A stretch of 64,000 nt of DNA from Bradyrhizobium sp. NDS-1 (GCF_032918005.1 NZ_CP136628.1:6371501-6435500); one strand, 5' to 3'. Shown: positions 44,413 to 53,386, counted from the first letter of the stretch. A program made the numbers and translations. The notes: generated by a model from the letters alone, not told the origin.

Positions 44413-45669
44413 ATGAGCCGCGCGAACCGTACCGACCACATCCGCCTCACCTCGCATCCGGAGCCGGGCCGGAAGGCCGCCTTCCCGATCCACTGGGGCG
44501 CGGCCGACGCGCGCGCCCGTGGACCGATCATCGGCACGGTGTCACGTGCCGCGGATCGCAACGTGATCGGCAGCCATGGCGGGTCTTATGCGATGTACCG
44601 GGCGCTCGCGGTCTCCGCCGGCGCGCTCGATCCGATCCGGCGGCCCGATCTCACCAACACGTTTCCGGCGGCGACCATCGGGCCGTTCGAGCAATGGTGC
44701 GATCCCGCAAAAATCGTCGCGCTCGATCCGTGGGGACATCTGGTCGCCGAGAATTTCGGCAAGGACATTGCGGAGGGTGTCGACATCCGCCCGAGCATCG
44801 CGGTGACGCGGGCGCGGCTCGACCTGCCGGAGATCCGCGAGGCGCTGGCTGCAAAGCGGCTGCGCGCCGACGGCGAGGTCGTGCACGCCAATGGCAGCGT
44901 GTCCGTCGTCAAGATCGCGATTGATCCGGTGTGGTACCTGCCCGGCCTTGCGGTGCGCTTCGGCACCGGCGAGACCGAGCTGCGGCGCACGCTGTTCGAG
45001 CAGACCGCCGGCATGTTCCCCGAACTGGTCACGCGGCCGGACATGAAGGTCTTCTTGCCGCCGATCGGCGGCACCACGGTCTACATGTTCGGCGACGTGA
45101 CGAAACTGCCGGACCATCGCACCAGGATCACCTGCCGCGTGCATGACGAATGCAACGGCTCCGACGTGTTCGGCTCCGACATCTGCACCTGCCGGCCCTA
45201 TCTCATCCACGGCATCGAGGAATCGGCGCGCGGCGCGCAGGAGGGCGGGCTCGGGCTCGTCGTCTACAACCGCAAGGAAGGGCGCGCGCTCGGCGAGGTC
45301 ACCAAATTCCTGGTCTACAACGCGCGCAAGCGCCAGGAGGACGGCGATGCGGCCGCCGCCTATTTCGAGCGCACCGAATGCGTCGCCGGCGTGCAGGATG
45401 CCCGCTTCCAGCAATTGATGCCGGATACGATCCACTGGCTCGGCTTGAAGCGGATCGACCGCTTCCTGTCGATGAGCGACATGAAACATGACGCGCTGAC
45501 CTCGCAGGGCATCGACATCGTCGAGCGCGTGCCGATCCCGCCGGAGCTGATCCCGGCCGACGCCTATGTGGAGATCGCCGCCAAGAAAGCCGCCGGCTAT
45601 TACTCGACCGACATCGCGCCGGAAAAGGACGTGGATGGCGTGGTCGGCCGCTCGCTGGAAAAATACTGA
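44413..45669 (+). CDS. URC1-type GTP cyclohydrolase II-like protein, uracil catabolism
   Basis: 418 residues, about twice E. coli RibA. The C-terminal half has RVHDECNGSDVFGSDICTCRPYL, holding the three Zn-binding cysteines of GTP cyclohydrolase II. The N-terminal half has no obvious 3,4-dihydroxybutanone-phosphate synthase motifs. In yeast the URC pathway uses such a protein (URC1) to degrade uracil. The next genes encode URC4 (DUF1688) and uracil phosphoribosyltransferase (URC6-like), so this is more likely uracil catabolism than riboflavin synthesis. The ATG at 44413 follows TTTTTGGGAGCC. Confidence 0.85.
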   Translation: MSRANRTDHIRLTSHPEPGRKAAFPIHWGAADARARGPIIGTVSRAADRNVIGSHGGSYAMYRALAVSAGALDPIRRPDLTNTFPAATIGPFEQWCDPAKIVALDPWGHLVAENFGKDIAEGVDIRPSIAVTRARLDLPEIREALAAKRLRADGEVVHANGSVSVVKIAIDPVWYLPGLAVRFGTGETELRRTLFEQTAGMFPELVTRPDMKVFLPPIGGTTVYMFGDVTKLPDHRTRITCRVHDECNGSDVFGSDICTCRPYLIHGIEESARGAQEGGLGLVVYNRKEGRALGEVTKFLVYNARKRQEDGDAAAAYFERTECVAGVQDARFQQLMPDTIHWLGLKRIDRFLSMSDMKHDALTSQGIDIVERVPIPPELIPADAYVEIAAKKAAGYYSTDIAPEKDVDGVVGRSLEKY

Positions 45670-45676
45670 TCGCGCG

Positions 45677-46915
45677 ATGGCGGAGGCTTTGGAACGACAG
45701 GCGCGCGCGCTGCTCACCGCAGCAGCGGTTCGCGCGCGGGCCGGCGAGATGCTCGATATCGGCGTTGCCGGCGGCTTGAGCCATTTCACTGTTGATCTCG
45801 ACCGCATGGATGGTGTCGCGGAGGCCGTGCTGGCTGTCACGCGACAAGCCTATCCGACGCTGGACGTGCCCTTCCACGCGCGATGGCGGCATTTTGTGAT
45901 TGAGGGCGTCGACCGCTGGGCGCGACTTGCCGACGCTGCATTGTGGCCGGATCGCGCGGCACGTGCGCGCGCCGAGTTCGACCTCGCCATCGTCAGCGTG
46001 CTGCTCGATGCCGGGGCGGGTGCGGCGTGGCGATATCGCGACGCGGTGACGGGAGAAAGCATCGGCCGGTCCGAGGGGCTTGCGGTCGCAAGCCTCGACA
46101 TGTTCGCGAGCGGTCTCTTTTCGCGCGATGCCCGCTCGCCCTTGAGGGCCGATGCAGGCGTGCTCGCGGAGCTGCCGCTCGACGCACTTGCGGCGGCGTT
46201 TCAGGTGAACGCGGCCAATCCGCTGCTAGGGCTCGAAGGGCGAACCGATCTGCTGCAGCGCCTGGGCAGGCTGGTGGCGGAGCGCGCGGACGTGTTCGGC
46301 CTGCATGACACGCCACGGCCCGGCGGCCTGTTCGATCACATCGCCGCGCAAGCCGTCGGCGGCACTGTTGCTGCGCCCGCCGTTCTGTCGGCGGTGCTGG
46401 ACCAGCTCGGACCGATCTGGCCGTCTCGGCTGGAGCTCGCAGGCATTCCGCTGGGCGATTGCTGGCGTCACCCGGCCATCACGACGGATGAGGCGACCGC
46501 AGGCCTGGTGCCCCTGCACAAGCTGTCACAATGGCTGAGCTATTCGCTGATCGAACCGCTGCAGCGCGCCGGGTTCAAGGTCACCGACATCGACGGGCTG
46601 ACGGGACTTGCCGAATATCGCAATGGCGGACTGTTCGTCGATCATGCGGTACTGCGGCTGCGCGATCCCGCGGACGCCGAGCGCGCGCATGCGGTGGATT
46701 CGCTGCTCGTCGTGGAATGGCGCGCGCTGACGGTGGCGCTGCTCGATCGGCTAGCCGAACTCGTTCGCGCAAAACTCGGCCGCACGCGCGAGACATTGCC
46801 GCTCGCCAGCATTCTGGAAGGCGGCACCTGGGCCGCCGGCCGTGCCATTGCCTTCGCACGCCGCCCCGACGGCTCACCGCCGCTCAAGGTGATCAGCGAC
46901 GGCACGGTTTTCTGA
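45677..46915 (+). CDS. URC4-type protein (DUF1688), uracil catabolism
   Basis: 412 residues. The length, the start LLTAAAVRARAGEMLDIGVAGGLSHFTVD and the DUF1688 pattern (PFHARWRHFVIEGVDRWARL, VVEWRALTVALLDRLAELVR) identify URC4. Its biochemical activity is not established. It starts 7 bases after URC1, without its own RBS, so translation is probably coupled. A long palindromic repeat follows before the phosphoribosyltransferase gene. Confidence 0.87.
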   Translation: MAEALERQARALLTAAAVRARAGEMLDIGVAGGLSHFTVDLDRMDGVAEAVLAVTRQAYPTLDVPFHARWRHFVIEGVDRWARLADAALWPDRAARARAEFDLAIVSVLLDAGAGAAWRYRDAVTGESIGRSEGLAVASLDMFASGLFSRDARSPLRADAGVLAELPLDALAAAFQVNAANPLLGLEGRTDLLQRLGRLVAERADVFGLHDTPRPGGLFDHIAAQAVGGTVAAPAVLSAVLDQLGPIWPSRLELAGIPLGDCWRHPAITTDEATAGLVPLHKLSQWLSYSLIEPLQRAGFKVTDIDGLTGLAEYRNGGLFVDHAVLRLRDPADAERAHAVDSLLVVEWRALTVALLDRLAELVRAKLGRTRETLPLASILEGGTWAAGRAIAFARRPDGSPPLKVISDGTVF

Positions 46916-47062
46916 ACCTTCTCCCCTTGCGGGAGAGGGTGGCTTCGCGAAAGCGAGGCGGGTGAGGGGTCTGTCTCCGGACGCGTCTCTCACTGGAGTT
47001 CGTGGAAGCAGACCCCTCATCCGGCGCTTCGCGCCACCTTCTCCCACAAGGGCAGAAGGGAA
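46916..47062. repeat. Palindromic repeat between URC4 and upp
   Basis: Two mirror halves: CCTTCTCCCCTTGCGGGAG...GGCTTCGCGAAAGCGAGGCGGGTGAGGGGTCTG and CAGACCCCTCATCCGGCGCTTCGCGCC...CCTTCTCCC, forming a large imperfect palindrome. It lies inside the operon and could attenuate or stabilise the transcript. Confidence 0.6.
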
Positions 47063-47079
47063 GAAGAGAGCAACCGATC

Positions 47080-47709
47080 ATGGAAGGCGTCACGATCGTC
47101 GATCATCCGCTGGTGCAGCACAAGCTGACGCTGGTGCGGGACAAGTCCATCTCGACAAAATCGTTCAGGGAGCTGATCAAGGAGATCGGCATGCTCCTGT
47201 GCTACGAGGTCACGCGCGATTTGCCGCTGGCCGACACCGTCATCGAGACGCCGCTGGCGACGATGCACTCGGCCAAGATCGCCGGCAAGAAGCTGGTGTT
47301 CGTGCCGATGCTGCGCGCCGGCACCACCTTCGTCGACGGCATGATGGACCTGGTGCCGACCGCGCGCGTCGCCCATATCGGGATTTACCGCGAGCCGCAC
47401 AGCTTCGCCGCGGTCGAATATTTCTTCAAATCGCCGTCCGACCTCGGCGAGCGCCTTGCGATCGTGGTGACGCCGGTGGTCGCGACCGCGAACACGACGG
47501 TCGCCGCAATCGATCGGCTGAAGGAGCGCGGCGCCAGGGACATCCGCCTCGCCTGCCTGATCGCAGCACCGGAAGGCCTGGAGCGGCTGCGCGGGCTGCA
47601 TCCGGACGTTCCGATCTGGACGGCTGCGGTGGACGAGGGGCTCGACGAGAACGGTTTTATCTTGCCGGGCCTCGGCGATGCCGGCGACCGCGCCTACGGA
47701 ACGCGGTAG
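47080..47709 (+). CDS. upp: Uracil phosphoribosyltransferase
   Basis: 209 residues, typical of Upp. It converts uracil and PRPP to UMP. Motifs: [36 protein letters not shown] N-terminus (ending [10 protein letters not shown]), then [22 protein letters not shown] and the PRPP-loop region [24 protein letters not shown] in place of the usual DPMLATGGS, plus [27 protein letters not shown]. The altered PRPP loop ([10 protein letters not shown]) suggests a URC6-like paralogue for uracil catabolism rather than simple salvage. GAAGGGAAGAAG lies upstream of ATG 47080. Confidence 0.88.
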   Translation: MEGVTIVDHPLVQHKLTLVRDKSISTKSFRELIKEIGMLLCYEVTRDLPLADTVIETPLATMHSAKIAGKKLVFVPMLRAGTTFVDGMMDLVPTARVAHIGIYREPHSFAAVEYFFKSPSDLGERLAIVVTPVVATANTTVAAIDRLKERGARDIRLACLIAAPEGLERLRGLHPDVPIWTAAVDEGLDENGFILPGLGDAGDRAYGTR

Positions 47710-47739
47710 TTACCACGCGGCCGCGGGTACCCGATGTTA

Positions 47740-47764
47740 GGAACGGCTTCCATGGCGCGAGGTT
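47740..47764 (+). promoter_or_regulatory. EcfG-like promoter
   Basis: GGAAC (47740-47744), 16 bases, GGTT (47761-47764), versus the consensus GGAAC-N16/17-CGTT. It is 25 bases upstream of the small ORF at 47789. Confidence 0.4.
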
Positions 47765-47788
47765 CTCCTGCTTTGCATGGAGAGCACG

Positions 47789-48001
47789 ATGACCTATCAG
47801 AATGACAACAGCAGGACGGACAGAGCACGCCGCAACAGCCCGGTCGGCTGGGCGATCGGCGCGATCTTCGTGATCGCCGTGGTCGCGGCCGTCTTCTTCT
47901 ACAATGGTCGCGAGTTTAGTCCGCAGGCGACGTCGACCAGTCCAAACAACGCGCCGAGCGTGACCACGGGCTCAAATCCGCCGGCTACGCCGGCGAAGTA
48001 A
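47789..48001 (+). CDS. Small single-span membrane protein
   Basis: 70 residues. A polar, arginine-containing N-terminus is followed by one hydrophobic segment (about 21-38, GWAIGAIFVIAVVAAVFFY) and a Thr/Asn/Pro-rich tail. GGAGA lies just upstream of ATG 47789 (47777 is an in-frame alternative). With an EcfG-like promoter, it may be a general-stress protein. I know no characterised homologue. Confidence 0.65.
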   Translation: MTYQNDNSRTDRARRNSPVGWAIGAIFVIAVVAAVFFYNGREFSPQATSTSPNNAPSVTTGSNPPATPAK

Positions 48002-48019
48002 GGGCCGGCTGCGGGCGGC

Positions 48020-49132
48020 TCACACCTTCCCGCTGCCGCAAACCCCCTTCAACGCCTGCCACTCCTTGTCCGTCAATAGCGGCGGGCCGCTGGCGGGGCG
48101 ATCTTCCCTGGTCATGCGGGCGAGGCGGTCCTCGGTCAGGGGATGACTGGCGAGGATCGTCGTGAGCGTGGACCCGCCTTCCTTGCCTGTGATGCGGTAC
48201 ATCAGCTCGAATGCGGGCTTCGGCGAGCGGCCGAGCTTGTGCATGACTTCGATCGCGAACGTATCGGCGGCGGTCTCGGCCTCGCGCGAATAGGAGGCCT
48301 CGACCAGGCTGCGCGAGGCGAAGATCACGGCAGAGGAGCCGGTGACATCGCCGAACAACAGGCCGATCAGGAACGAGGTGCCGCCGTTGTAGATCAGGCC
48401 GCGCATATTGTCGTGATGCTTGAGATGGCCGAGCTCGTGGGCGAGGATGCCGGCAAGCTCGTCGGGGCTTTCGGCCTTGTCGAGCAGGCCCTTGAGCACG
48501 AACACCTTGCCGCCCGGCAACGCAAAGGCGTTCGGCACCGCCGTCGGCAGCACGCCCGCCGTCATGGAATCATCGTCGAGACCTGCGGCATCACGCAGGC
48601 GATTGACGAGCTTCGTGAACGCGGCCTTGCCTGCGGGGTCTTCGCACACGCTGCGGCCGAAGATGGTCTTCACCTGGACCTCGGCGGCATCGCCAATCCG
48701 CCGCTCGACTGGCTTCGGCACCAGCGGCGCGAGACGGTCGGCGGCGAGCGGCACGCCGAACAGGACGACGCAGACGATGGAGACGGCGGCGGCCACCGAC
48801 CAGCCGACGATCTTCGCGGTACCGCGCCGCGAGGTCTGGTGATCGTCGAGACGCAGGCATCGCGCGGTCACATCCGCTGCGAGCGCGGCGTCGCGGATCT
48901 CGAGCCGCGCGAGTGGCGTGGCGGATGTCGACGCCAGGCGCAAGATCCCGGCCGGGCTGTCGGCACGGCGGATGTCGGCATACGCCCAGCGCACGGGCGT
49001 TCCGCCCTCCTCGACGATCTCGAGCGCATCGCCGAGCGTCAGCATCACCTGACGCCTGCGGCTCGAGACGCCGTCGAAGAAGATGGTCGGCTTGACGGAC
49101 TGCGCCGGTGCCTCGGTGGACGACTCACTCAC
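48020..49132 (-). CDS. M48-family membrane zinc metallopeptidase
   Basis: 370 residues. A cytoplasmic N-terminal region is followed by a membrane span (about 108-130, VGWSVAAAVSIVCVVLFGVPLAA), then an M48 domain with the zinc motif ILAHELGHLKHHDNMRG and the third ligand in the EAETAADTFA helix. It is HtpX/YhfN-like. Starts at GTG 49132, three bases after the DUF898 stop, so the two are probably cotranslated. The C-terminus ends in VCGSGKV. Confidence 0.88.
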   Translation of the reverse strand: MSESSTEAPAQSVKPTIFFDGVSSRRRQVMLTLGDALEIVEEGGTPVRWAYADIRRADSPAGILRLASTSATPLARLEIRDAALAADVTARCLRLDDHQTSRRGTAKIVGWSVAAAVSIVCVVLFGVPLAADRLAPLVPKPVERRIGDAAEVQVKTIFGRSVCEDPAGKAAFTKLVNRLRDAAGLDDDSMTAGVLPTAVPNAFALPGGKVFVLKGLLDKAESPDELAGILAHELGHLKHHDNMRGLIYNGGTSFLIGLLFGDVTGSSAVIFASRSLVEASYSREAETAADTFAIEVMHKLGRSPKPAFELMYRITGKEGGSTLTTILASHPLTEDRLARMTREDRPASGPPLLTDKEWQALKGVCGSGKV

Positions 49133-49135
49133 AGC

Positions 49136-50290
49136 TCAAAATCCCGCGACATCGAGTCCGTCGGCGAACCCTTCACCGAGCGCGCTGGCAAGCTGGCCGC
49201 TGCCACGCACATCGGCGGCGGCCGCGATGTTGTGCACCTCGACGGTCTCGAGCACCTTGGCCCAGAGATCGCGCTGGAGATAGACCCGCATGACGATATT
49301 GATCGCGAGCGCCAGGGCGAAATAGCCTATCACCATCACCACCACCATCGGGATGCTCTTGGCGGCATTGTCGGAGCCGAACACCTCCTCCACCGGAACG
49401 CCGCCCAGCGAGACGACGAGCATCGCGGCGCCACCGAGATAGGCTGCGAAAATCATCGAAAGCAGCATCCACCAGCCGATCACCTTCCAGTACAGCCCGT
49501 AGAAGGCATCATGAGGCAGGTCCGAGGTCAGGCTGACGCCGCCAATGCGGATGCCGTCGAGCCACCAGCGCCACTCGCGCGCCTTGAATTCGGCATAGAA
49601 GAACGGAGCCAGCGGAAAAATCACCAGCGCGACCGGGCTGAGCAGCCACAGCCACCAGCCGCGCTTGAAGAAGGTCCAGCCGTCGCCTTCGAAATCACCG
49701 CGGAGGTCGCCGTAATGGGTGTGCTGCATCTTGTAGCGTTCGAGCGCGGCCTCGCGCCACGGCAACGCCAGGCCGAGCGTCAGGAACACGAGCAGGCCCC
49801 ACGCCATGGCGCGGAACGCATAAGCCCAGCCGGAGCCGTCCATCCAGAACCGCACGCCGCGCCAGACCGTGCGCGTCAGCCGATAGCGCCGCGCGCGAAA
49901 AATCGCGAACTGGCCGAAGGCGTAGAAGCCGATGAACAGCGGCACCGAGGCAAAGGCCTGCCAGCGCTCGAACTCGATGCCGATCAGGAAGTAGGCGAGA
50001 TAGATCGGGACCAGGATCGCCAGCGCGAACAGGAAGCCAACCAGCAGCTCCTTGGCCCGCCCGGTATATTCGGCGGCATCGCCGTCGACCGCGGTGTTCG
50101 CCCACAGATGGCGGCGAATGTCGGTGACGAGCCAGAACCGGTAGAAGCCGAAGGTGACGAGCTCCAGCATGGCACCCCTGGTGACCATTTTGCGGAACTC
50201 GGAGCGGCTTCCGGTGAAGTCGATGCCCGTGGGCGGCAACGGCGGCGGAATGGGCTGGGAGCCAATGGGGGTCCATTGCATGTCGTTCAC
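49136..50290 (-). CDS. YjgN-family (DUF898) membrane protein
   Basis: 384 residues with about seven hydrophobic segments and family motifs TGFYRFWLVTDIRRHLWANTA-like (here TFGFYRFWLVTDIRR) and VMRVYLQRDLWAKVLETVEVHN. DUF898 proteins are multi-span and often sit next to M48 peptidases, as here. GTG 50290 is preferred (GAGG 8 bases upstream); TTG 50326 is an alternative. Function unknown. It is transcribed before the M48 gene. Confidence 0.83.
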   Translation of the reverse strand: MNDMQWTPIGSQPIPPPLPPTGIDFTGSRSEFRKMVTRGAMLELVTFGFYRFWLVTDIRRHLWANTAVDGDAAEYTGRAKELLVGFLFALAILVPIYLAYFLIGIEFERWQAFASVPLFIGFYAFGQFAIFRARRYRLTRTVWRGVRFWMDGSGWAYAFRAMAWGLLVFLTLGLALPWREAALERYKMQHTHYGDLRGDFEGDGWTFFKRGWWLWLLSPVALVIFPLAPFFYAEFKAREWRWWLDGIRIGGVSLTSDLPHDAFYGLYWKVIGWWMLLSMIFAAYLGGAAMLVVSLGGVPVEEVFGSDNAAKSIPMVVVMVIGYFALALAINIVMRVYLQRDLWAKVLETVEVHNIAAAADVRGSGQLASALGEGFADGLDVAGF

Positions 50291-50446
50291 GGCGGCAACC
50301 TCGGGATGCTGGTCGATTGCAATCAACTATAGGTCAGGGATTGGTCGATCCCCAACATGGTCGGGTTCGATTTACCTCGATTCCAGACGGTTCTGGCATG
50401 ATTTCACGACAAACCGTGTGCGGGGGATCACGCTTGTCGGGACCGG

Positions 50447-50478
50447 TAACCCGGATGCGATTCGCTCCATCCGGGTCA
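50447..50478. repeat. Palindromic element in the gap before the first P450
   Basis: TAACCCGGATG (50447-50457) pairs with CATCCGGGTCA (50468-50478) with one mismatch. It seems to be a short relative of the 6849-6920 element. The 333-base gap 50291-50623 shows no gene. Confidence 0.45.
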
Positions 50479-50623
50479 CGGCACCGACACCCCATCCGCT
50501 CGCCAGGATTGGGCGCAACAAAACTCTCCCTTGCTCCGGCGCAGACAACCGGCTGTAATTGCAGTTCAAATACCGCAGCGCAGAATTCAACGACGCGCGG
50601 TTCATGCTTTAGGGAGAACGGTC

Positions 50624-51889
50624 ATGCATGGGACCATCGAAAGCGCGGCAAAGCTCGACGCCCTGCGCGCGCGCGCCACCTCACTGCCGCTGGAGCAATT
50701 TGACCCGGGCGATCCGGAATTGTTCAGGACCGACACGTTCTGGCCCTACTTCGACCGCCTGCGCCGTGAAGACCCCGTGCACTACTGCAAGGACTCGATG
50801 TTCGGACCGTACTGGTCGGTGACACGCTACAACGACATCATGGAAATCGAGACGAACCATTCGGTGTTCTCCTCGGCCTCCTCGCTCGGCGGCATCACCA
50901 TCCGCGACGTCGACCCGGACCTGCGACGCGAGAGTTTTATTTCGATGGATCCGCCCCGGCACGCCGCGCAGCGCAAGACCGTGGCGCCGATGTTCACGCC
51001 GACGCATCTGGACAATCTAGCCCTGAACATCCGCAAGCGCTCTGCCGAGTGCCTGGACAATCTGCCCCGTGGCGAGGTGTTCGACTGGGTCGACCGCGTC
51101 TCGATCGAGCTGACCACGCAGATGCTGGCGGTGCTGTTCGACTTCCCCTGGGAGGACCGCCGCAAGCTGACGCGCTGGTCCGACGTCGCCACCACCATTC
51201 CAGGGCCCGACGGCCTGGTTGCGACGGACGAGGAGCGGATGGCCGAGCTCGCGGACTGCGCGGCCTACTTCTCGCGGCTATGGAAGGAGCGCGCGGAGCA
51301 GCCGCCGAAGAGCGACCTCCTGTCGATGATGGCGCATGGCGCCGCGACGCGCGACATGGACGCAAAAAATTTCCTCGGCAATCTCGTCCTCTTGATCGTC
51401 GGCGGCAACGACACCACGCGCAACACCATGTCGGGCTCGCTGCACGCGCTGAGCCAGCATCCGGAGCAATATCGCAAGCTGCGCGAGAATCCGGCGCTGC
51501 TCGACAGCTTCGTGCCCGAGGTGATCCGCTGGCAGACGCCGTTGGCGCATATGCGCCGCACCGCGCTCTCCGACTTCGAGTTCCGCGGCAAGCAGATCAA
51601 GAAGGGTGACAAGGTCGTGATGTGGTACGTCTCGGGCAACCGCGACGAGGAGGCGATCGAGAAGCCCTACGATTTCATCATCGACCGCGCTCGTCCGCGC
51701 ACGCACCTGTCCTTCGGCTTCGGCATCCACCGCTGCGTGGGCCTCAGGCTTGCCGAACTCCAGCTCAAGATTATCTGGGAAGAGATCCTCAGGCGGTTCG
51801 ACCACATCGACGTGGTGGGAGAGCCGAAGCGGGTCTATTCGAGTTTCGTGAAGGGACTTGAAGAGCTGCCGGTGAAGATTGCGGCGTGA
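50624..51889 (+). CDS. CYP153-like cytochrome P450 (first copy)
   Basis: 421 residues. The heme-binding FGFGIHRCVG motif has C371. The I-helix region is LLIVGGNDTTRNTMSGSLHAL; the ExxR pair lies in VPEVIRWQTPLAHMRRTAL. FGPYWSVTRYNDIMEIETNHSVFSS matches the CYP153 family, whose members hydroxylate terminal carbons of alkanes or fatty acids. Soluble class I type, so it needs ferredoxin and reductase from elsewhere. AGGGAGAACG precedes the ATG. It is closely similar along its whole length to the next P450. Confidence 0.88.
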   Translation: MHGTIESAAKLDALRARATSLPLEQFDPGDPELFRTDTFWPYFDRLRREDPVHYCKDSMFGPYWSVTRYNDIMEIETNHSVFSSASSLGGITIRDVDPDLRRESFISMDPPRHAAQRKTVAPMFTPTHLDNLALNIRKRSAECLDNLPRGEVFDWVDRVSIELTTQMLAVLFDFPWEDRRKLTRWSDVATTIPGPDGLVATDEERMAELADCAAYFSRLWKERAEQPPKSDLLSMMAHGAATRDMDAKNFLGNLVLLIVGGNDTTRNTMSGSLHALSQHPEQYRKLRENPALLDSFVPEVIRWQTPLAHMRRTALSDFEFRGKQIKKGDKVVMWYVSGNRDEEAIEKPYDFIIDRARPRTHLSFGFGIHRCVGLRLAELQLKIIWEEILRRFDHIDVVGEPKRVYSSFVKGLEELPVKIAA

Positions 51890-51917
51890 ATTCGATGCCC
51901 ACGACAATGCTGCGCCC

Positions 51918-51990
51918 CCTCACCCGGCGCGCGGGACGATGCCGTGCATCGCCCGGGATGCGCCGACCTCTCCCGCAAGCGGGAGAGGCT
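51918..51990. repeat. Hairpin and repeat between the two P450 genes
   Basis: CCTCTCCCGC and GCGGGAGAGG (51967-51988) form a 10-bp stem with a 2-nt loop, and GC-rich inverted sequence precedes it. It may stop part of the transcription from the first P450. Confidence 0.5.
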
Positions 51991-52013
51991 AGAAACCAAC
52001 TGGAGCCACGACG

Positions 52014-53288
52014 ATGAATATCCAAGCGCCGGTTAAAGTGGACAAAGCTGAACGCATGCGGAAGGCGCGCGAGGAGGCCTATGCGACGCCGCTGGCGCAA
52101 TTCCACCCCGGCGCACCCAGGCTGTTCCAGGACGACACGCTGTGGCCGTGGTTCGAGCGGCTCCGCAAGGAAGAGCCGGTGCATTACTGCACCAACGCAC
52201 CGATCGAGCCCTATTGGTCGGTGGTGAAATACAACGACATCATGCATGTCGACACCAATCACGGCCTCTTCTCCTCCGACTCGACGCTCGGCGGCATCTC
52301 GATCCGCGACGTGCCGCAAGGCTACGACTGGCCGAGCTTCATCGCGATGGACCAGCCCAGACATTCATCGCAGCGAAAGACCGTCGCGCCGATGTTCACG
52401 CCGACGCATCTCGACGAGTTGGCAAAGCTGATCCGGCAACGCTCGCAGACCGTGCTCGACAATCTGCCGCGCAACGAGACCTTCAACTTCGTCGAGCGCG
52501 TCTCGATCGAGCTGACGACGCAGATGCTGGCGACCCTGTTCGACTTCCCCTGGGAGGAGCGGCGCAAGCTGACGCGCTGGTCCGACGTCTCGACCGCGCT
52601 GCCCAAAAGCGGCATCGTCGCCTCGGCCGAAGAGCGCCGCCGCGAGATGGACGAGTGCTACGGCTACATGTCGAAGCTGTGGAACGAGCGCGTCAACTCC
52701 GCACCGCGCAACGATCTGCTGTCGCTGATGGCGCACAACGACGCCACGCGCCACATGGACCCCGACAATCTCATGGGCAACATCATCCTGCTCATCGTCG
52801 GCGGCAACGACACGACGCGCAACACCATGACCGGCTCTGTGCTGGCGCTGAACGAAAACCCCGAGCAGTACGACAAGCTCCGCGCCAATCCGGCGCTGAT
52901 CGATTCCATGGTACCCGAAGTGATCCGCTGGCAGACGCCGCTGGCGCATATGCGGCGCACCGCGCTTGCCGACACCGAGATCGGCGGCAAGCACATCAAG
53001 AAAGGCGACCGCGTCGTGATGTGGTACGTTTCGGGCAACCGCGACGAGGAGATGTTCGAGAAGCCGAACGACTTCATCATCGACCGCCCGCGCCCGCGCA
53101 CGCACCTCTCCTTCGGCTTCGGCATCCACCGCTGTGTCGGCATGCGCCTCGCCGAGCTGCAGCTCAAGATCGTCTGGGAGGAGATGCTGAAGCGCTTCGA
53201 CCGCATCGAGGTCGTCGGCGAGCCGAAGCGGATCTATTCCAGCTTCATCAAGGGGTACGAGACGCTGCCGGTGCGGATTCCGGGGTAG
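52014..53288 (+). CDS. CYP153-like cytochrome P450 (second copy)
   Basis: 424 residues. The heme motif FGFGIHRCVG has C374, the I-helix is ILLIVGGNDTTRNTMTGSVLAL, and the ExxR pair is in VPEVIRWQTPLAHMRRTAL. It shares long stretches with the first copy, so it arose by tandem duplication. N-termini and residues near IRDVPQGYDWPSFIAMDQPRHS differ, suggesting different substrate ranges. GGAG precedes the ATG. A 125-base gap separates it from the first copy. Confidence 0.88.
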   Translation: MNIQAPVKVDKAERMRKAREEAYATPLAQFHPGAPRLFQDDTLWPWFERLRKEEPVHYCTNAPIEPYWSVVKYNDIMHVDTNHGLFSSDSTLGGISIRDVPQGYDWPSFIAMDQPRHSSQRKTVAPMFTPTHLDELAKLIRQRSQTVLDNLPRNETFNFVERVSIELTTQMLATLFDFPWEERRKLTRWSDVSTALPKSGIVASAEERRREMDECYGYMSKLWNERVNSAPRNDLLSLMAHNDATRHMDPDNLMGNIILLIVGGNDTTRNTMTGSVLALNENPEQYDKLRANPALIDSMVPEVIRWQTPLAHMRRTALADTEIGGKHIKKGDRVVMWYVSGNRDEEMFEKPNDFIIDRPRPRTHLSFGFGIHRCVGMRLAELQLKIVWEEMLKRFDRIEVVGEPKRIYSSFIKGYETLPVRIPG

Positions 53289-53298
53289 GCTCTCTCCG

Positions 53299-53386
53299 CC
53301 GTCATTGCGAGGAGCGAAGCGACGAAGCAATCCAGACTGCCATCGCGGAAACAGCCTGGATTGCTTCGCTTCGCTCGCAATGACGG
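53299..53386. repeat. Long palindromic repeat after the P450 pair
   Basis: CCGTCATTGCGAGGAGCGAAGCGA opens (first 20 bases: CCGTCATTGCGAGGAGCGAA) and TTCGCTTCGCTCGCAATGACGG-type sequence closes the stem, with inner GCAATCCAG/CTGGATTGC arms. A strong candidate for a transcription stop between convergent P450 and LysR genes. Confidence 0.7.

Noticed and set aside
44200..44493. 97-codon minus-strand frame in the thrC-like/URC1 gap
   Set aside because: No RBS, overlaps the URC1 start, and the composition is that of translated promoter DNA.
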